Shown here: piece after piece, positions 35,132 to 44,150 of the stretch
Position numbering within the stretch: position 1 is the stretch's first letter
Layout: every line of letters begins with the position of its first letter
NCBI GenBank assembly: GCA_040219085.1
Contig: JAVJTC010000031.1
Coordinates: 47,833-111,832 of the forward strand
DNA from: Acidimicrobiales bacterium
GTDB lineage: Bacteria > Actinomycetota > Acidimicrobiia > Acidimicrobiales > JAVJTC01
DNA: 64,000 nt
Direction: 5' to 3'
The notes under the pieces: model-generated
What the model saw: the letters and a program-made list of their open reading frames with translations, nothing else
Databases searched by the model: none
What the model was told of the DNA's origin: nothing
Program-made: the position numbers and the translations under genes

Positions 35132-35160
35132 GCGCCCGCCCCGTGGGTGTGAGCGGGCGC
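35132..35160. terminator. Hairpin between convergent ROK and PAC2 genes
   Basis: GCGCCCGC (35132-35139) and GCGGGCGC (35153-35160) form an 8-bp GC stem with a 13-nt loop. It lies exactly between two facing stop codons. No T-run is present. A bidirectional terminator is inferred. Confidence 0.55.
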
Positions 35161-35161
35161 G

Positions 35162-36007
35162 TCAGCTCTGTCGTCCCCTCAACCAGGCCTCGAGCTCCTC
35201 GGCGAGTTCCTCGGCGCTGGGTACCAGCTCGTCGGAGGAGTCGACAGATCGCTCGAGTTCTGCGACGTAGTCGGCGATCTCGGGGTCCTCGGCGACGGCG
35301 GCGTCCACCTGGCGGCGCCAGTCGCGTGCGTCGTCGTCGAGCTCCTCGGCGCCGCCGTCGACGCCCAACACGAGTTCGAGACGGGCCAGCAGTGACCGGG
35401 TGGCCTCGGGGTTCGGTGGCGAGGGTACGTAATGGGGGACCGCCACACGCAGCGACACGGCGGGGATGCCGGCCCTGTCGAGTTGATCGTGCAGCACGCC
35501 GACGAGCCCGGTCGGGCCCTCGTAGGACGGTGGCGCCAGCCCCAGCCGGTTCGCGAGATCGGGGTCCGAAGAGGACGCCACGACGCCGAGCGGGCGGGTG
35601 TGCGGCGCCACGCCAACAGTTGCGCCGAGGGTGACCACCACCTGTACCCCGCAGTGGTAGGCGACCCGGGCGACGTGCTCCGCGAAGGTGGGCCAGCGCA
35701 GGTGCGGCTCGACACCGGCGAGTAGAACCAGGTCACGGCCCGATACGCCCGAAGCGGCGGCGAAGTGGTTCTCGGGCCAGACGACCGTCCGCACGGCGGC
35801 TTCGTCGAAGGCGATCTCGGGGCGCCGCTGGGTGAAGTCGAAGAAGGGGTCGGGGTCGATACGGGCGAACGCTTCGGCACCGTGGCGTTCCGCCAGCCGC
35901 GCGACCGCCGTCGTAGCAGCACCAGCGGCGTCGAAGAGGCCCTCGAAGGCCACGACCATGAGCGGCGCGTCGAGTTCGGGATCGTCATCCCAGTGGAGTT
36001 CGCTCAT
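35162..36007 (-). CDS. PAC2-family protein
   Basis: 281 aa. PLMVVAFEGLFDAAGAATTAV near 15, FARIDPDPFFDFTQRRP, HLRWPTFAEHV and PSYEGPTGLVGVL match the PAC2 (proteasome assembly chaperone-like) family widespread in actinobacteria and archaea. The C-terminus is very acidic. Its precise role in bacteria is unknown. ATG 36007 is used. The gene follows the prepilin peptidase gene on the same strand by 82 nt, so it might be the last gene of the Tad transcript. Confidence 0.85.
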   Translation of the reverse strand: MSELHWDDDPELDAPLMVVAFEGLFDAAGAATTAVARLAERHGAEAFARIDPDPFFDFTQRRPEIAFDEAAVRTVVWPENHFAAASGVSGRDLVLLAGVEPHLRWPTFAEHVARVAYHCGVQVVVTLGATVGVAPHTRPLGVVASSSDPDLANRLGLAPPSYEGPTGLVGVLHDQLDRAGIPAVSLRVAVPHYVPSPPNPEATRSLLARLELVLGVDGGAEELDDDARDWRRQVDAAVAEDPEIADYVAELERSVDSSDELVPSAEELAEELEAWLRGRQS

Positions 36008-36089
36008 CGGACTCCAGCCCCTCTCACGCTCGCCGGCTGTGCCCTTTCAACCCTAGCGACGGGTCGGGGGCCTCCGAGTCCCGGGGCGG

Positions 36090-36662
36090 TCAGACCGCGA
36101 CGATCGCGAGGAGGGCGCCGATCGCGATGGAGGGTCCGAACGGGAGTTCCCGCAGCCGGCCACGCGTGGCCGCGAGCAGCACGACTGCGATGACGCCGTT
36201 GAGGACGAAGGCGGCCAGCGCACCCTGGAGGAGGGTCGACCAGGAGAACCAGCCGAGGAGGGCGCCGGTGCCGAAGCCCAACTTCACGTCGCCGCCCCCG
36301 AATCCTCCCGGGCTGATCGCATGCAGGGCGAGGTACACGGCGAACAGCGCGAAGGCCGCGCCCACCGAGCGACCGAGGGCACCGAATCCGCCGTCGGCGA
36401 TGGTGGCGATCGTGACGACAGTCAGCACGGTCGCAGCGAAGGTTGCGTTGAGGCGGTTCGGGATGCGTAGCTCGCGTAGGTCGATCCACGTCGCGATCGC
36501 AAGGAACGGCAGGCAGGTCGCCACCACGACGGCGTCCCACGCATCCGCCGAGTCGGCGGCGAAGAGGCCGACGATGCCGACGAGCAGCGTCCCCACCGCG
36601 GCGGCAATGGGGCCGACCGTCGCTGACGGCTCGGTGGCCGTCGTCGCCTCCACCGCTGTCAC
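36090..36662 (-). CDS. A24 prepilin peptidase (TadV/CpaA type)
   Basis: 190 aa, mostly hydrophobic with about six TM segments. Catalytic aspartates are Asp 61 in WIDLRELRIPNRL and Asp 125 in FGGGDVKLG (the GxGD motif). It would cleave Flp and TadE-type leaders at the inner membrane face. GTG 36662 overlaps the stop of the DnaB-like ATPase gene (GTGA). It is the last pilus gene of the Tad locus. Confidence 0.87.
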   Translation of the reverse strand: MTAVEATTATEPSATVGPIAAAVGTLLVGIVGLFAADSADAWDAVVVATCLPFLAIATWIDLRELRIPNRLNATFAATVLTVVTIATIADGGFGALGRSVGAAFALFAVYLALHAISPGGFGGGDVKLGFGTGALLGWFSWSTLLQGALAAFVLNGVIAVVLLAATRGRLRELPFGPSIAIGALLAIVAV

Positions 36663-37681
36663 TCCGAGAACAGGGTGTCGTCGATCAGCGTCTCGGACAG
36701 GAATCCCCCCTGGGGGTCGAACCGGAAGCTGGAGAAGCGCTTGTGGAACTCGAAGGAGATCGGTGCCGGTCCGTCGCGGTTCTTCTCGATGGTCAACACC
36801 ATGAGACCGCGGGCTTTCTCCAACATGGTCAGATCGTAGGCGAGGTGGTTCTTGGACAACGCCGTGGACTTGTCGTTGAGCAGCATCAGCAGGTCGGCCT
36901 CGTGAACCAGGGCAGCCGCTGCGTTGAGGTGGTCGACGCGGAGACGACGCTGGCGCAGGCCCATCTCGTTCACGGACGCCGCTGCGATGACCGCGACGTC
37001 GTGGTCGACGGCGAGATCCTTGAGGCCGGCGGCGACGACGGTCGCCTCGCTGTGCCCCCCGTTCGGGCCGGCGGGGACCTTCTGGATGAAGTCGACGAAG
37101 AGCGCTCCGCCCGAGCCGACCGACGAATCGGCGATCGACCTGAGCGCGCGCAGGTCAGTGCTACGGACCGAACCCCTGTAGAGAACGAGGTTGTCGCCGT
37201 AGTCGCTGATCTCGTCGTAGGCGATGCGCAGGGCCGGGTGGAAGTCGACGAGTTGTTCACCGCTGCACCGGCCCGCCACGTGGTCGCGCACCTTCGTGCG
37301 CAGGTGTTCGATGGTGGTGGCGTCGACGTCGGCCGCCACCTCGCCGAGCTCGAGCGTCAGCAGGCGCCCGAGCATGGCGCGTTCGCCGTGGTCGTAGCAG
37401 ACGTAGGCGACCTTCGTCCCCCGTTTCGCCATTTCCCGGGCCCACTGCATCAACATGACGGTCTTGCCCGTGCCGGGCTTTCCGCCGGTGACGACGAGGT
37501 TGCCGGGGGAGAATCCGCCGTTCAGGAACGTGTCGAGGGGGTGATACCCCGTCGCGAGGGGACCGGCCGTTTCGCCGCGCCGTGCGACGGCGAGGCTCAG
37601 GTCCGCGAGGAGGCGACTCGCTGCGAGGGGTTCGACCGAAGGGGTCCGTTCCTCGATCTCGAGTTGCGGGATCATCGTCAT
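36659..37681 (-). CDS. DnaB-like/RecA-fold ATPase inside the Tad locus
   Basis: 340 aa. GYHPLDTFLNGGFSPGNLVVTGGKPGTGK gives a Walker A at about 66-74, and ALFVDFIQKV is a Walker B of the DnaB type. It has no DnaB N-terminal domain and no KaiC duplication. ATG 37681 overlaps the TadC stop (ATGA). A second ATG at 37675 has GGAGG at ideal spacing and may be the true start. A DnaB-type ATPase is not a standard pilus part, but tight overlaps on both sides show it is expressed with the pilus. Its job here is unknown. Confidence 0.82.
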   Translation of the reverse strand: MTMIPQLEIEERTPSVEPLAASRLLADLSLAVARRGETAGPLATGYHPLDTFLNGGFSPGNLVVTGGKPGTGKTVMLMQWAREMAKRGTKVAYVCYDHGERAMLGRLLTLELGEVAADVDATTIEHLRTKVRDHVAGRCSGEQLVDFHPALRIAYDEISDYGDNLVLYRGSVRSTDLRALRSIADSSVGSGGALFVDFIQKVPAGPNGGHSEATVVAAGLKDLAVDHDVAVIAAASVNEMGLRQRRLRVDHLNAAAALVHEADLLMLLNDKSTALSKNHLAYDLTMLEKARGLMVLTIEKNRDGPAPISFEFHKRFSSFRFDPQGGFLSETLIDDTLFSE

Positions 37682-38598
37682 CCTCCGAACACCCCCGAGT
37701 CCATGATCCTGATGGCCGCGGGGCCCATGATCACGACGAACAGGGCCGGGAGGATGGTCAGGATCAGCGGGAAGACGAGTTTCACCGGCGTCTTCATGGC
37801 GGCCTCCTCGGCTCGCATCCTGCGCTTGTGGCGCATCTCCTTGGCCTGCACACGCAGCACGCGGGCGAGCGGCATGCCGAGCCGTTCGGCCTGGGTCAGC
37901 GCGAGCAGGAAGTGGCGGAGGTCCGCGGAATCCGTGCGTTCCAGGATCGCACCCAGCGCATCGCTGCGACGCACGCCGAGCTGGACGTCCTGCATCGCCC
38001 GTCCGAGTTCGTCACACAGCGGCCCCTCGTCCTCCTTGACCACGCGGGCCATGGCCGCATCGAAGCCGAGGCCGGCCTCGACCGACACGGTCATCTGGTC
38101 GAGCACGTCGGGCAGCTGGTAGTTGATCTCACGGCCACGGGTCTCGGCGAGCTTGTTGAGCTTGAAGTCCGGTGCCATGTACCCGGCGAAGCCGAGGCCG
38201 AAGAGCACGAGAACGCCCATCCCGCCACCGTTGGAGCGGAAGTACAGGAACCCGAATGCGAACCCGGCGATGGCCAGCAGGGCCTTCATCGCGAGGATCC
38301 GCTCGGTGGGCCACTTGTGGGAGAGCCCCGCGTATCGCACCTTCTTGTCGAGGTTGTCGATCATGCCGGTCGGCGTCAGTCGACGGGTGCGGCGGCCCAG
38401 ACCCCGCAGGATCGGGCTGAGAAGCCGGTCGCCGGCGCTCTCGCGCAGCACGGCCTCGCGCATGTCGGTGATTCCGGAGAGGTCGGCAGCGGTGCTCGCG
38501 CCGGCCGCCTGGGTGAGGAAGGCCCACATGATGAGGCCGATCGCGGCGATCACCGCAGCGGCGCCGACGTAGATGATGAGGGGGACGTCCATCAACAT
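37678..38598 (-). CDS. tadC: TadC-like type II/IV secretion F protein
   Basis: 306 aa. There is an N-terminal TM segment, then a T2SSF domain with NYQLPDVLDQMTVSVEAGLGFDAAMARV near 160 and two further TM helices toward the end. It forms the inner-membrane platform with TadB. ATG 38598 has AAAGGAG 6 nt upstream, so the open frame up to 38652 is not used. It follows tadB after 13 nt. Confidence 0.87.
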   Translation of the reverse strand: MLMDVPLIIYVGAAAVIAAIGLIMWAFLTQAAGASTAADLSGITDMREAVLRESAGDRLLSPILRGLGRRTRRLTPTGMIDNLDKKVRYAGLSHKWPTERILAMKALLAIAGFAFGFLYFRSNGGGMGVLVLFGLGFAGYMAPDFKLNKLAETRGREINYQLPDVLDQMTVSVEAGLGFDAAMARVVKEDEGPLCDELGRAMQDVQLGVRRSDALGAILERTDSADLRHFLLALTQAERLGMPLARVLRVQAKEMRHKRRMRAEEAAMKTPVKLVFPLILTILPALFVVIMGPAAIRIMDSGVFGG

Positions 38599-38611
38599 TG
38601 TGACTCCTTTC

Positions 38612-40558
38612 TCAGTAGCGGATATTGACGATCTTCTTGATCCACAGGCCACCGATGCCGAGCAGCGTCGCGCCGAACGCGAGGGCCCCCCAGCCGCGGG
38701 CGTCCTGGAACAACAGGTTGATGTAGCCCGGGTTCGTCAGCTGGATGAATCCGGCCACGAAGATCGGCAGGATCATGAGGACCAGTGCCGAGAGGCGTCC
38801 CTCAGCGGTGAGCGAGCGGACCTGCGCCTTCACCTGCGCACGGTCTCGAATGGTTTCCCCGACGTTGTCGAGGATCTCCGCCAGGTCACCGCCGAGCTCA
38901 CGGTTGATACCGATCGCCCGGATGACCCACAGGAAGTCCTCGTTGCCCACCCGGGCGTAGATGCCTTCGAGGGCATCGCCGAGGTCGCGACCGATGCGGG
39001 TCTCGACGACGGCGCGGGTGAACTCCTCCTTCGTCGGAGACTCTGTCTCCTCGGTCACACCGTTGAGCGCCTGCTGGACGCCGTACCCGGCTCGCAGGGT
39101 GCTCGACAGGATCATGAGGGTGTCGGGTAGCTGGTCGGCGAACCTCGTCCTGCGTCGGTTGGCCTTGAAGTTGACGAGGACCCGGGATCCGAAGGCCACG
39201 AGCGCTGCCACGACCAGGCCACCGATCGGGCCGAACAGGATCGAGAACACGAAGAAGCTGCCGAGAGAGGCGCCGATCACGACCGCCACGAACTCGCCGG
39301 GGCGCATGTTGATCCCGGCCGAGTCCAGCGCCCGGTTGATACCGCGGGCCTTCTCCTGGTTCTCGAGCACCCGGTCCGTGAAGAGCGAGAAACGCTGGCC
39401 GAGGCGTGCGATCGTGCTCGGCGCCTCGCGCAGGTCGGCGTGGGCGCGCTGGACGGCCTTGCGCGGGTTCGGCTTCGAGGCCGTCGCGAAGATCGTGCGC
39501 AACACCATGGCGAGAGCGATGAAGAACGCCGCGCCACCGATGTAGAGGCCGTACTCGCTCACGAATCCGGGGTTCTTGACGAGGCGCGAAGCCGGCGCCC
39601 CGAGTTCGATGTCGCCGACGTTCGGCGGCAGTGTCGTGCCCGTCACCGGGCTTGCCGCCGCACCGGGGGAGAGCTCCACTGTGGCCTGGGTCTGCACGAG
39701 AGTGTCCTCGGCGAGGACCACCACCCGAAGAACGACGGGGCCGTCGGAGGTCGCAGCGAAGCTCAGGTTGTACGTGTTCGCGACGCGCCCGGCGATCGAG
39801 TCGTAGATGTCGCCGAGCTGGTCGAGTTCAGATGCGCTGTAGGTGTTGCCGCCGGCGCGCGAAGCGAGCTCGCTCAGACCTGACAGGTCGGCTTCCGGGC
39901 TCTGGAGCCCGACGGCGTAGAGCGAGGCGTTGTGTTGGCTCACGGCTTCCGCTGCTGTCGCGATGGAAGCGTTGCTCACCGTGTCTGCGCCATCGGACAG
40001 GACGACGACGAAACTCTGGACGCCGTCACCCCCCACGAGGAGATCTGCGGCGGTCACCACGGCGTCGTAGAGCGCCGTGTCCCCGCTCGTCTGGAGCGCC
40101 TCGATCGCCGCTGCGGTCGCCTCGCGGTCCGTGGTCGGCGGTGCGGCGACCAGCGTCTCGCCGCCGAACCCGACGACCGAGACCGTCGCGTCGGCGGGGA
40201 GCGAGTCGACGAAAGTCGTCGCGGCGGACTTGGCGGCTCCCAGCGGTTCGCCCTCCATCGACGATGACGTGTCGAGGACGATCACGACCTCGACGGGGTC
40301 GGTGACCTTCTCGACGCTCACCTCCCGTTCGACGCCCCCCTCGCTCAGGGCGAACGCCCCGGCGCGCAGATCGACGTCGGTGAAGACCCGGGGTACCCGC
40401 ACGGTCACTGTGACCTCGGGGTACTCGGAGCTGTCGACCGACGCGATCTGGATGTCGGCTTCGGTCAGGTCCTGGGCGCGTGCCGGGACCGCCGTGGCGA
40501 CGACGCAGGCGATGATGACGGCGACGAACAGAAGAGCCAGCTCACGGGTGATCCTCAT
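38612..40558 (-). CDS. tadB: TadB-like platform protein fused to an N-terminal vWA domain
   Basis: 648 aa. A signal peptide (1-28, VPARA) leads to an extracytoplasmic beta region and a vWA domain (about 90-265) with the MIDAS DTSSS at 96-100, then a TM near 350. A cytoplasmic segment and a T2SSF domain (QLPDTLMILSSTLRAGYGVQQAL, GRDLGDALEGI) complete it with terminal TMs. Usual TadB has no vWA part (about 320 aa), so this is nearly twice as long. The vWA could bind a metal-dependent ligand or minor pilin outside. Its ATG overlaps the cpaF stop (ATGA). Confidence 0.87.
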   Translation of the reverse strand: MRITRELALLFVAVIIACVVATAVPARAQDLTEADIQIASVDSSEYPEVTVTVRVPRVFTDVDLRAGAFALSEGGVEREVSVEKVTDPVEVVIVLDTSSSMEGEPLGAAKSAATTFVDSLPADATVSVVGFGGETLVAAPPTTDREATAAAIEALQTSGDTALYDAVVTAADLLVGGDGVQSFVVVLSDGADTVSNASIATAAEAVSQHNASLYAVGLQSPEADLSGLSELASRAGGNTYSASELDQLGDIYDSIAGRVANTYNLSFAATSDGPVVLRVVVLAEDTLVQTQATVELSPGAAASPVTGTTLPPNVGDIELGAPASRLVKNPGFVSEYGLYIGGAAFFIALAMVLRTIFATASKPNPRKAVQRAHADLREAPSTIARLGQRFSLFTDRVLENQEKARGINRALDSAGINMRPGEFVAVVIGASLGSFFVFSILFGPIGGLVVAALVAFGSRVLVNFKANRRRTRFADQLPDTLMILSSTLRAGYGVQQALNGVTEETESPTKEEFTRAVVETRIGRDLGDALEGIYARVGNEDFLWVIRAIGINRELGGDLAEILDNVGETIRDRAQVKAQVRSLTAEGRLSALVLMILPIFVAGFIQLTNPGYINLLFQDARGWGALAFGATLLGIGGLWIKKIVNIRY

Positions 40559-41955
40559 CGGTACGCATCCCCGTTCAATTGGGCGAGGACGTTGTTGACG
40601 TCGAAGATCTCGCTGGGCAACTCGATGCCCTCACGCTTGAGCTTGTCAGCGAACATCGGGCGCAGACCCGTGGGACGCAGGCGCCCCGCGAACAGGCCGT
40701 CCTCGGTGAAGCCCGCGTCGTAGTCGAACTCGTAGATGTCGGCGAGGGTCAACTTGTCGCCCTCCATGCCGACCACCTCGCTGATCTTCACGATCCGCCG
40801 GGTGCCGTCGCGTAGACGGGCGATCTGTACGATCAGGTCCAGCGCAGCGGCCACCTGCTCCCGGATGGCCCGCATCGGTAGGTCGACACCGGCCATCAGG
40901 ACCATGGTCTCGAGTCGTGCGAGAGCGTCTCGGGGCGTGTTGGCGTGGAGGGTGGTCAACGAGCCCTCGTGGCCGGTGTTCATGGCCTGGAGCATGTCGA
41001 GAGCTTCACCACCACGGACCTCACCGACGACGATGCGGTCGGGGCGCATGCGCAGAGAGTTCTTGACGAGGTCACGGATTCGGACCTCGCCCTTTCCCTC
41101 GACGTTCGGAGGACGGGCCTCCAGGCGCACCACGTGGCGCTGGCGGAGCCGGAGTTCGACGGCGTCCTCGATCGTGATGATGCGTTCCCACTCCGGGATG
41201 AAACCCGACATCACGTTGAGCATCGTCGTCTTACCGGTGCCGGTACCGCCCGAGACCAGGATGTTGAGCTTGCCCACGACGCAGGCTTCGAGGAACTCGG
41301 CGGACTGCTCGCTGAAGGCCTTCTTCTCGATGAGGTCGGTGACGCCGAGGACCTTCTTGGAGAACTTACGGATGGTGAGCATCGGGCCATCGACGGCCAG
41401 CGGCGGGATGATCGCGTTGACACGGGATCCGTCCGGGAGCCGGGCGTCGACCATCGGGGAGGACTCGTCGATGCGACGACCGACCTTGGAGACGATGCGC
41501 TCGATCACCTGACGGAGGTGGTCCTGGGACATGAAGCGGGCTTCGCTGCGCTCGATGCTGCCGTTGCGCTCGATGTAGATGGCCTTGTCGCCGTTGACCA
41601 TGACCTCGGTCACGGATTCGTCGGCGAGGAACCGCTCGATCGGCCCGTAGCCGAGGATGTCGTCCTTGACCTCGTTGACGAGACGGTGCCGCTCGTCGGT
41701 GTCGAGAGGGATGTCCTCGGTGCGCATCACCTCGTCGAGCTCGCGCACGACGAAGGTGTGGAGCTGCTCCTGGGACAGGGATGCGTCGAACAGACGCTCA
41801 CCGAGGCGGGCGAACAGCCCTTCCTGGGCACGCTGCTTGAGCGCCTGCATGGGGTCCATGGGAGCGGTGTCGTTGCGCTCCGCGGTCCCGAAGATGTCGG
41901 TTCCGCCCTCGGAGTTGACCACCCCGGCCTGACGGAACATGTCGCCGAGCTTCAT
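40555..41955 (-). CDS. cpaF: CpaF/TadA secretion ATPase
   Basis: 466 aa. N-terminal helices lead to VKDDILGYGPIERFLAD. The ATPase core has Walker A GGTGTGKT at 236-243, TIEDAVELRL, the His box (HVVRLEARPPN), Walker B RIVVGEVRGGEALDMLQAMNTGHEGS and TLHANTPRDAL. It powers Tad pilus assembly. ATG 41955 has GGAGGTGGGG upstream. The frame is open far upstream, but that part is an Arg-rich shadow of cpaE. The start overlaps the cpaE stop (ATGA). Confidence 0.93.
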   Translation of the reverse strand: MKLGDMFRQAGVVNSEGGTDIFGTAERNDTAPMDPMQALKQRAQEGLFARLGERLFDASLSQEQLHTFVVRELDEVMRTEDIPLDTDERHRLVNEVKDDILGYGPIERFLADESVTEVMVNGDKAIYIERNGSIERSEARFMSQDHLRQVIERIVSKVGRRIDESSPMVDARLPDGSRVNAIIPPLAVDGPMLTIRKFSKKVLGVTDLIEKKAFSEQSAEFLEACVVGKLNILVSGGTGTGKTTMLNVMSGFIPEWERIITIEDAVELRLRQRHVVRLEARPPNVEGKGEVRIRDLVKNSLRMRPDRIVVGEVRGGEALDMLQAMNTGHEGSLTTLHANTPRDALARLETMVLMAGVDLPMRAIREQVAAALDLIVQIARLRDGTRRIVKISEVVGMEGDKLTLADIYEFDYDAGFTEDGLFAGRLRPTGLRPMFADKLKREGIELPSEIFDVNNVLAQLNGDAYR

Positions 41956-43133
41956 CGACCCCACCTCCACCCGCCGCGCTCGTGGTCCTCGGACCTGTCG
42001 GGGAGGAAGAAGTCGACCATCTCCCACATGGGTCGCATGGCGGCGTCCTTGGCCTCGTCGGAGAGCAGGGGCTGTCCGGTGTTCGTGGACTGCATCACAC
42101 CTCTGGATGCCGGGATCTTCGCGATCGCGTCCATCCCGAGCGTCGCCTCGACGTCTTCGGGTTCGAGCCCGACCCGGCTGTCGACCCGGTTCAGCACCAG
42201 GTGGCGGCGCTGGGTCGTCATTCCGATGAGGTCGAGCGCCTCGATCTCGCGCCGGGCGGCGCGCACGCTGGCCGTGTCGCACGCGGCGACGAGGATCAGG
42301 TCGGTTGCGAACTCCATCGCCATGAGCGCGTGCTCGTCGATGCCGGCGCCCGTGTCGATGACGACGTAGCCGAACAGGTCCGAGAGCAGCGACAACAGCT
42401 TCTTGACGTGCTGGGACGACACCTCCTCGGCCTGGATCAGAGAGTCGGGGCTGGCGAGGACGTAGAGGCCGGAGTCGTGGGGTGTCAGGAAGACCTTCAG
42501 CGTGGTCAGGTCCAGTCCGCCCTGTGAACTCAGAGCCGCATCGCCGATCGTGCGCTCGGGGTGCAGTTGCAGCGCGTGGGAGACGTCGCCGAACTGGATG
42601 TCGAGGTCGACGAGAGCGGTGTTGCCGTCCTGGCGTCGGGCCAGCCCGTAGGCGAGGTTGGTCGCGATCGTGGTCTTGCCGCTGCCGCCCTTGGGTGAGA
42701 GCACGCACAGGACCCGCGAACGGTGTTCGTCCTTCTCGTTGAGGGTCTCCCGGATGCGTGAGGCAGTGCCCATTGCACGGTCCAGGGCCTCGGCGACTTC
42801 GGTGTCGGTGGCGTCGTCGGCGAGGACGTCGCGGGCGCCGGCCCGCATGGCGTCCATGACGAAGTCGGGGCGCACGTTGCCGACGAGGATGCAGGCGACG
42901 TCGGGACGCTCTGCGTTCATCGAGCGGGTCCATGCCAGTGCGATGGCCTCGTCGACGTCGGGACCGATCACGACGACGTCGGGGTTGCCGGTGGTCACGA
43001 CCTTGACGACGTCTATGGGCGAGGCGTCGACCCAGTCGTCGTTCCACCGCCTCGAGAGCGGTTCGGCGAAACGGGGACCGAGTCCGCCGATCAGGCCCTC
43101 GAAGGAGGGGTCGGGTGAGGCGAGGATGATCAT
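41952..43133 (-). CDS. cpaE: CpaE/TadZ-like MinD-family ATPase
   Basis: 393 aa. A receiver-like N-terminal domain (about 1-125) lacks a clear phospho-acceptor set. The ParA/MinD domain follows with the deviant Walker A SPKGGSGKTT at 146-155, LVDLDIQFGDV and FGYVVIDTGAG. TadZ/CpaE proteins place the Tad machine in the cell. ATG 43133 overlaps the cpaB stop (ATGA). Confidence 0.9.
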   Translation of the reverse strand: MIILASPDPSFEGLIGGLGPRFAEPLSRRWNDDWVDASPIDVVKVVTTGNPDVVVIGPDVDEAIALAWTRSMNAERPDVACILVGNVRPDFVMDAMRAGARDVLADDATDTEVAEALDRAMGTASRIRETLNEKDEHRSRVLCVLSPKGGSGKTTIATNLAYGLARRQDGNTALVDLDIQFGDVSHALQLHPERTIGDAALSSQGGLDLTTLKVFLTPHDSGLYVLASPDSLIQAEEVSSQHVKKLLSLLSDLFGYVVIDTGAGIDEHALMAMEFATDLILVAACDTASVRAARREIEALDLIGMTTQRRHLVLNRVDSRVGLEPEDVEATLGMDAIAKIPASRGVMQSTNTGQPLLSDEAKDAAMRPMWEMVDFFLPDRSEDHERGGWRWGR

Positions 43134-43975
43134 TGGTCCGCTGCCTCGGGCTCCGTCGAGTCGAAGACGTTGCCCCGCTGGACCTCCTTGGTGCCGCCCT
43201 CGGGAGCGTTCTCGGGCTCCAGGGCGAACCAGATGTCGCCGTTCACGTTGGTGAAGACGAGACGCTCGACGTCGGGGGCGCTGAGGGCGAAGGTCACGAG
43301 GAACCCGCCCTCCGGGGCCCGGATCGGCGCCGTGGGATCGTCGGTCTCGGGCTGGGTCGTGATGTCCGTGACCTGGATCTCGGTGATCAGGACCTTGTGC
43401 ATGAGGATGTGGGTCGTCTCGGGGATCTCTTCTGTCTGATCGGCACTCAACTCGTCCGGTAGCGGAATGGTTCCGCCGTCGTCGAGGACGATGCCGCCAC
43501 CGTCGAGGAGCGTGGCGGGGCCGAACGAGGCGATGATGGCGACTGTGTCGCCGGCTCTGGGGATGCCGCTGATGAACCGGTCAGCGCTGACCGCCATCGA
43601 GAGCTCCAGGTAGCCCTCGGGCTTTTCGACCTGGAGGTCGCGGTTGTCGAACGCCTGGGGCACCACGAGGCGGCTCGCCACGAGCTGCTCGCCCGGGATC
43701 AGGTTGACGGAGGCCACCCGGCCGGCCATCGACTCGAGATTCGTCACCGCCGTGGCGGCCCTCACCTTGACGGGTACCTCGTCGACGTCGAGCACGTCGA
43801 GGAAGTCCTCGATGGGGGTGCCGGCTTCGACCGGCTCCCGCACGATGAAGACCTGGACCTGCTCCTCGCCGGCCAGGGCGCGCTCTTCAGCGTCCTCCAC
43901 CCAGCGAACCAGAATGATTGTTCCGAGCGCCGCGAGTGCGATCGCTGCGACGACTCCGATGACCTTACGTTTCAC
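43130..43975 (-). CDS. cpaB: CpaB/RcpC pilus assembly protein
   Basis: 281 aa. One TM (IGVVAAIALAALGTIILV, 6-23) is followed by an SAF-like domain with VFIVREPVEAGTPIEDF and NLIPGEQLVASRLV, then a beta-rich RcpC domain ending in LVFTNVNGDIWFALEPE. It is likely a periplasm-side or wall-side component. GTG 43975 has GGGGAG upstream. The 175-nt gap to the TadG-like gene may contain its own promoter. Confidence 0.87.
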   Translation of the reverse strand: MKRKVIGVVAAIALAALGTIILVRWVEDAEERALAGEEQVQVFIVREPVEAGTPIEDFLDVLDVDEVPVKVRAATAVTNLESMAGRVASVNLIPGEQLVASRLVVPQAFDNRDLQVEKPEGYLELSMAVSADRFISGIPRAGDTVAIIASFGPATLLDGGGIVLDDGGTIPLPDELSADQTEEIPETTHILMHKVLITEIQVTDITTQPETDDPTAPIRAPEGGFLVTFALSAPDVERLVFTNVNGDIWFALEPENAPEGGTKEVQRGNVFDSTEPEAADQ

Positions 43976-44150
43976 AGCACGCTCCCCTGCCGGATGATCA
44001 GTGCGTTGTCCTTATCGGCGGCTTCCTCCCCAATCCTGAGGATCCAGCGGAGGGAAAATCCCGCAGCCCGTGCAGCCGCACGACGTCGACCTCTGGGTGG
44101 GGCCTCGCCGGCGGCGACGCTCACACCTCGGCGGGGGCTCCCGCCGTCCA

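Noticed and set aside
41956..43047. Upstream extension of cpaF
   Set aside because: The extension is an Arg-rich shadow of cpaE; ATG 41955 has a strong Shine-Dalgarno and ATGA overlap.
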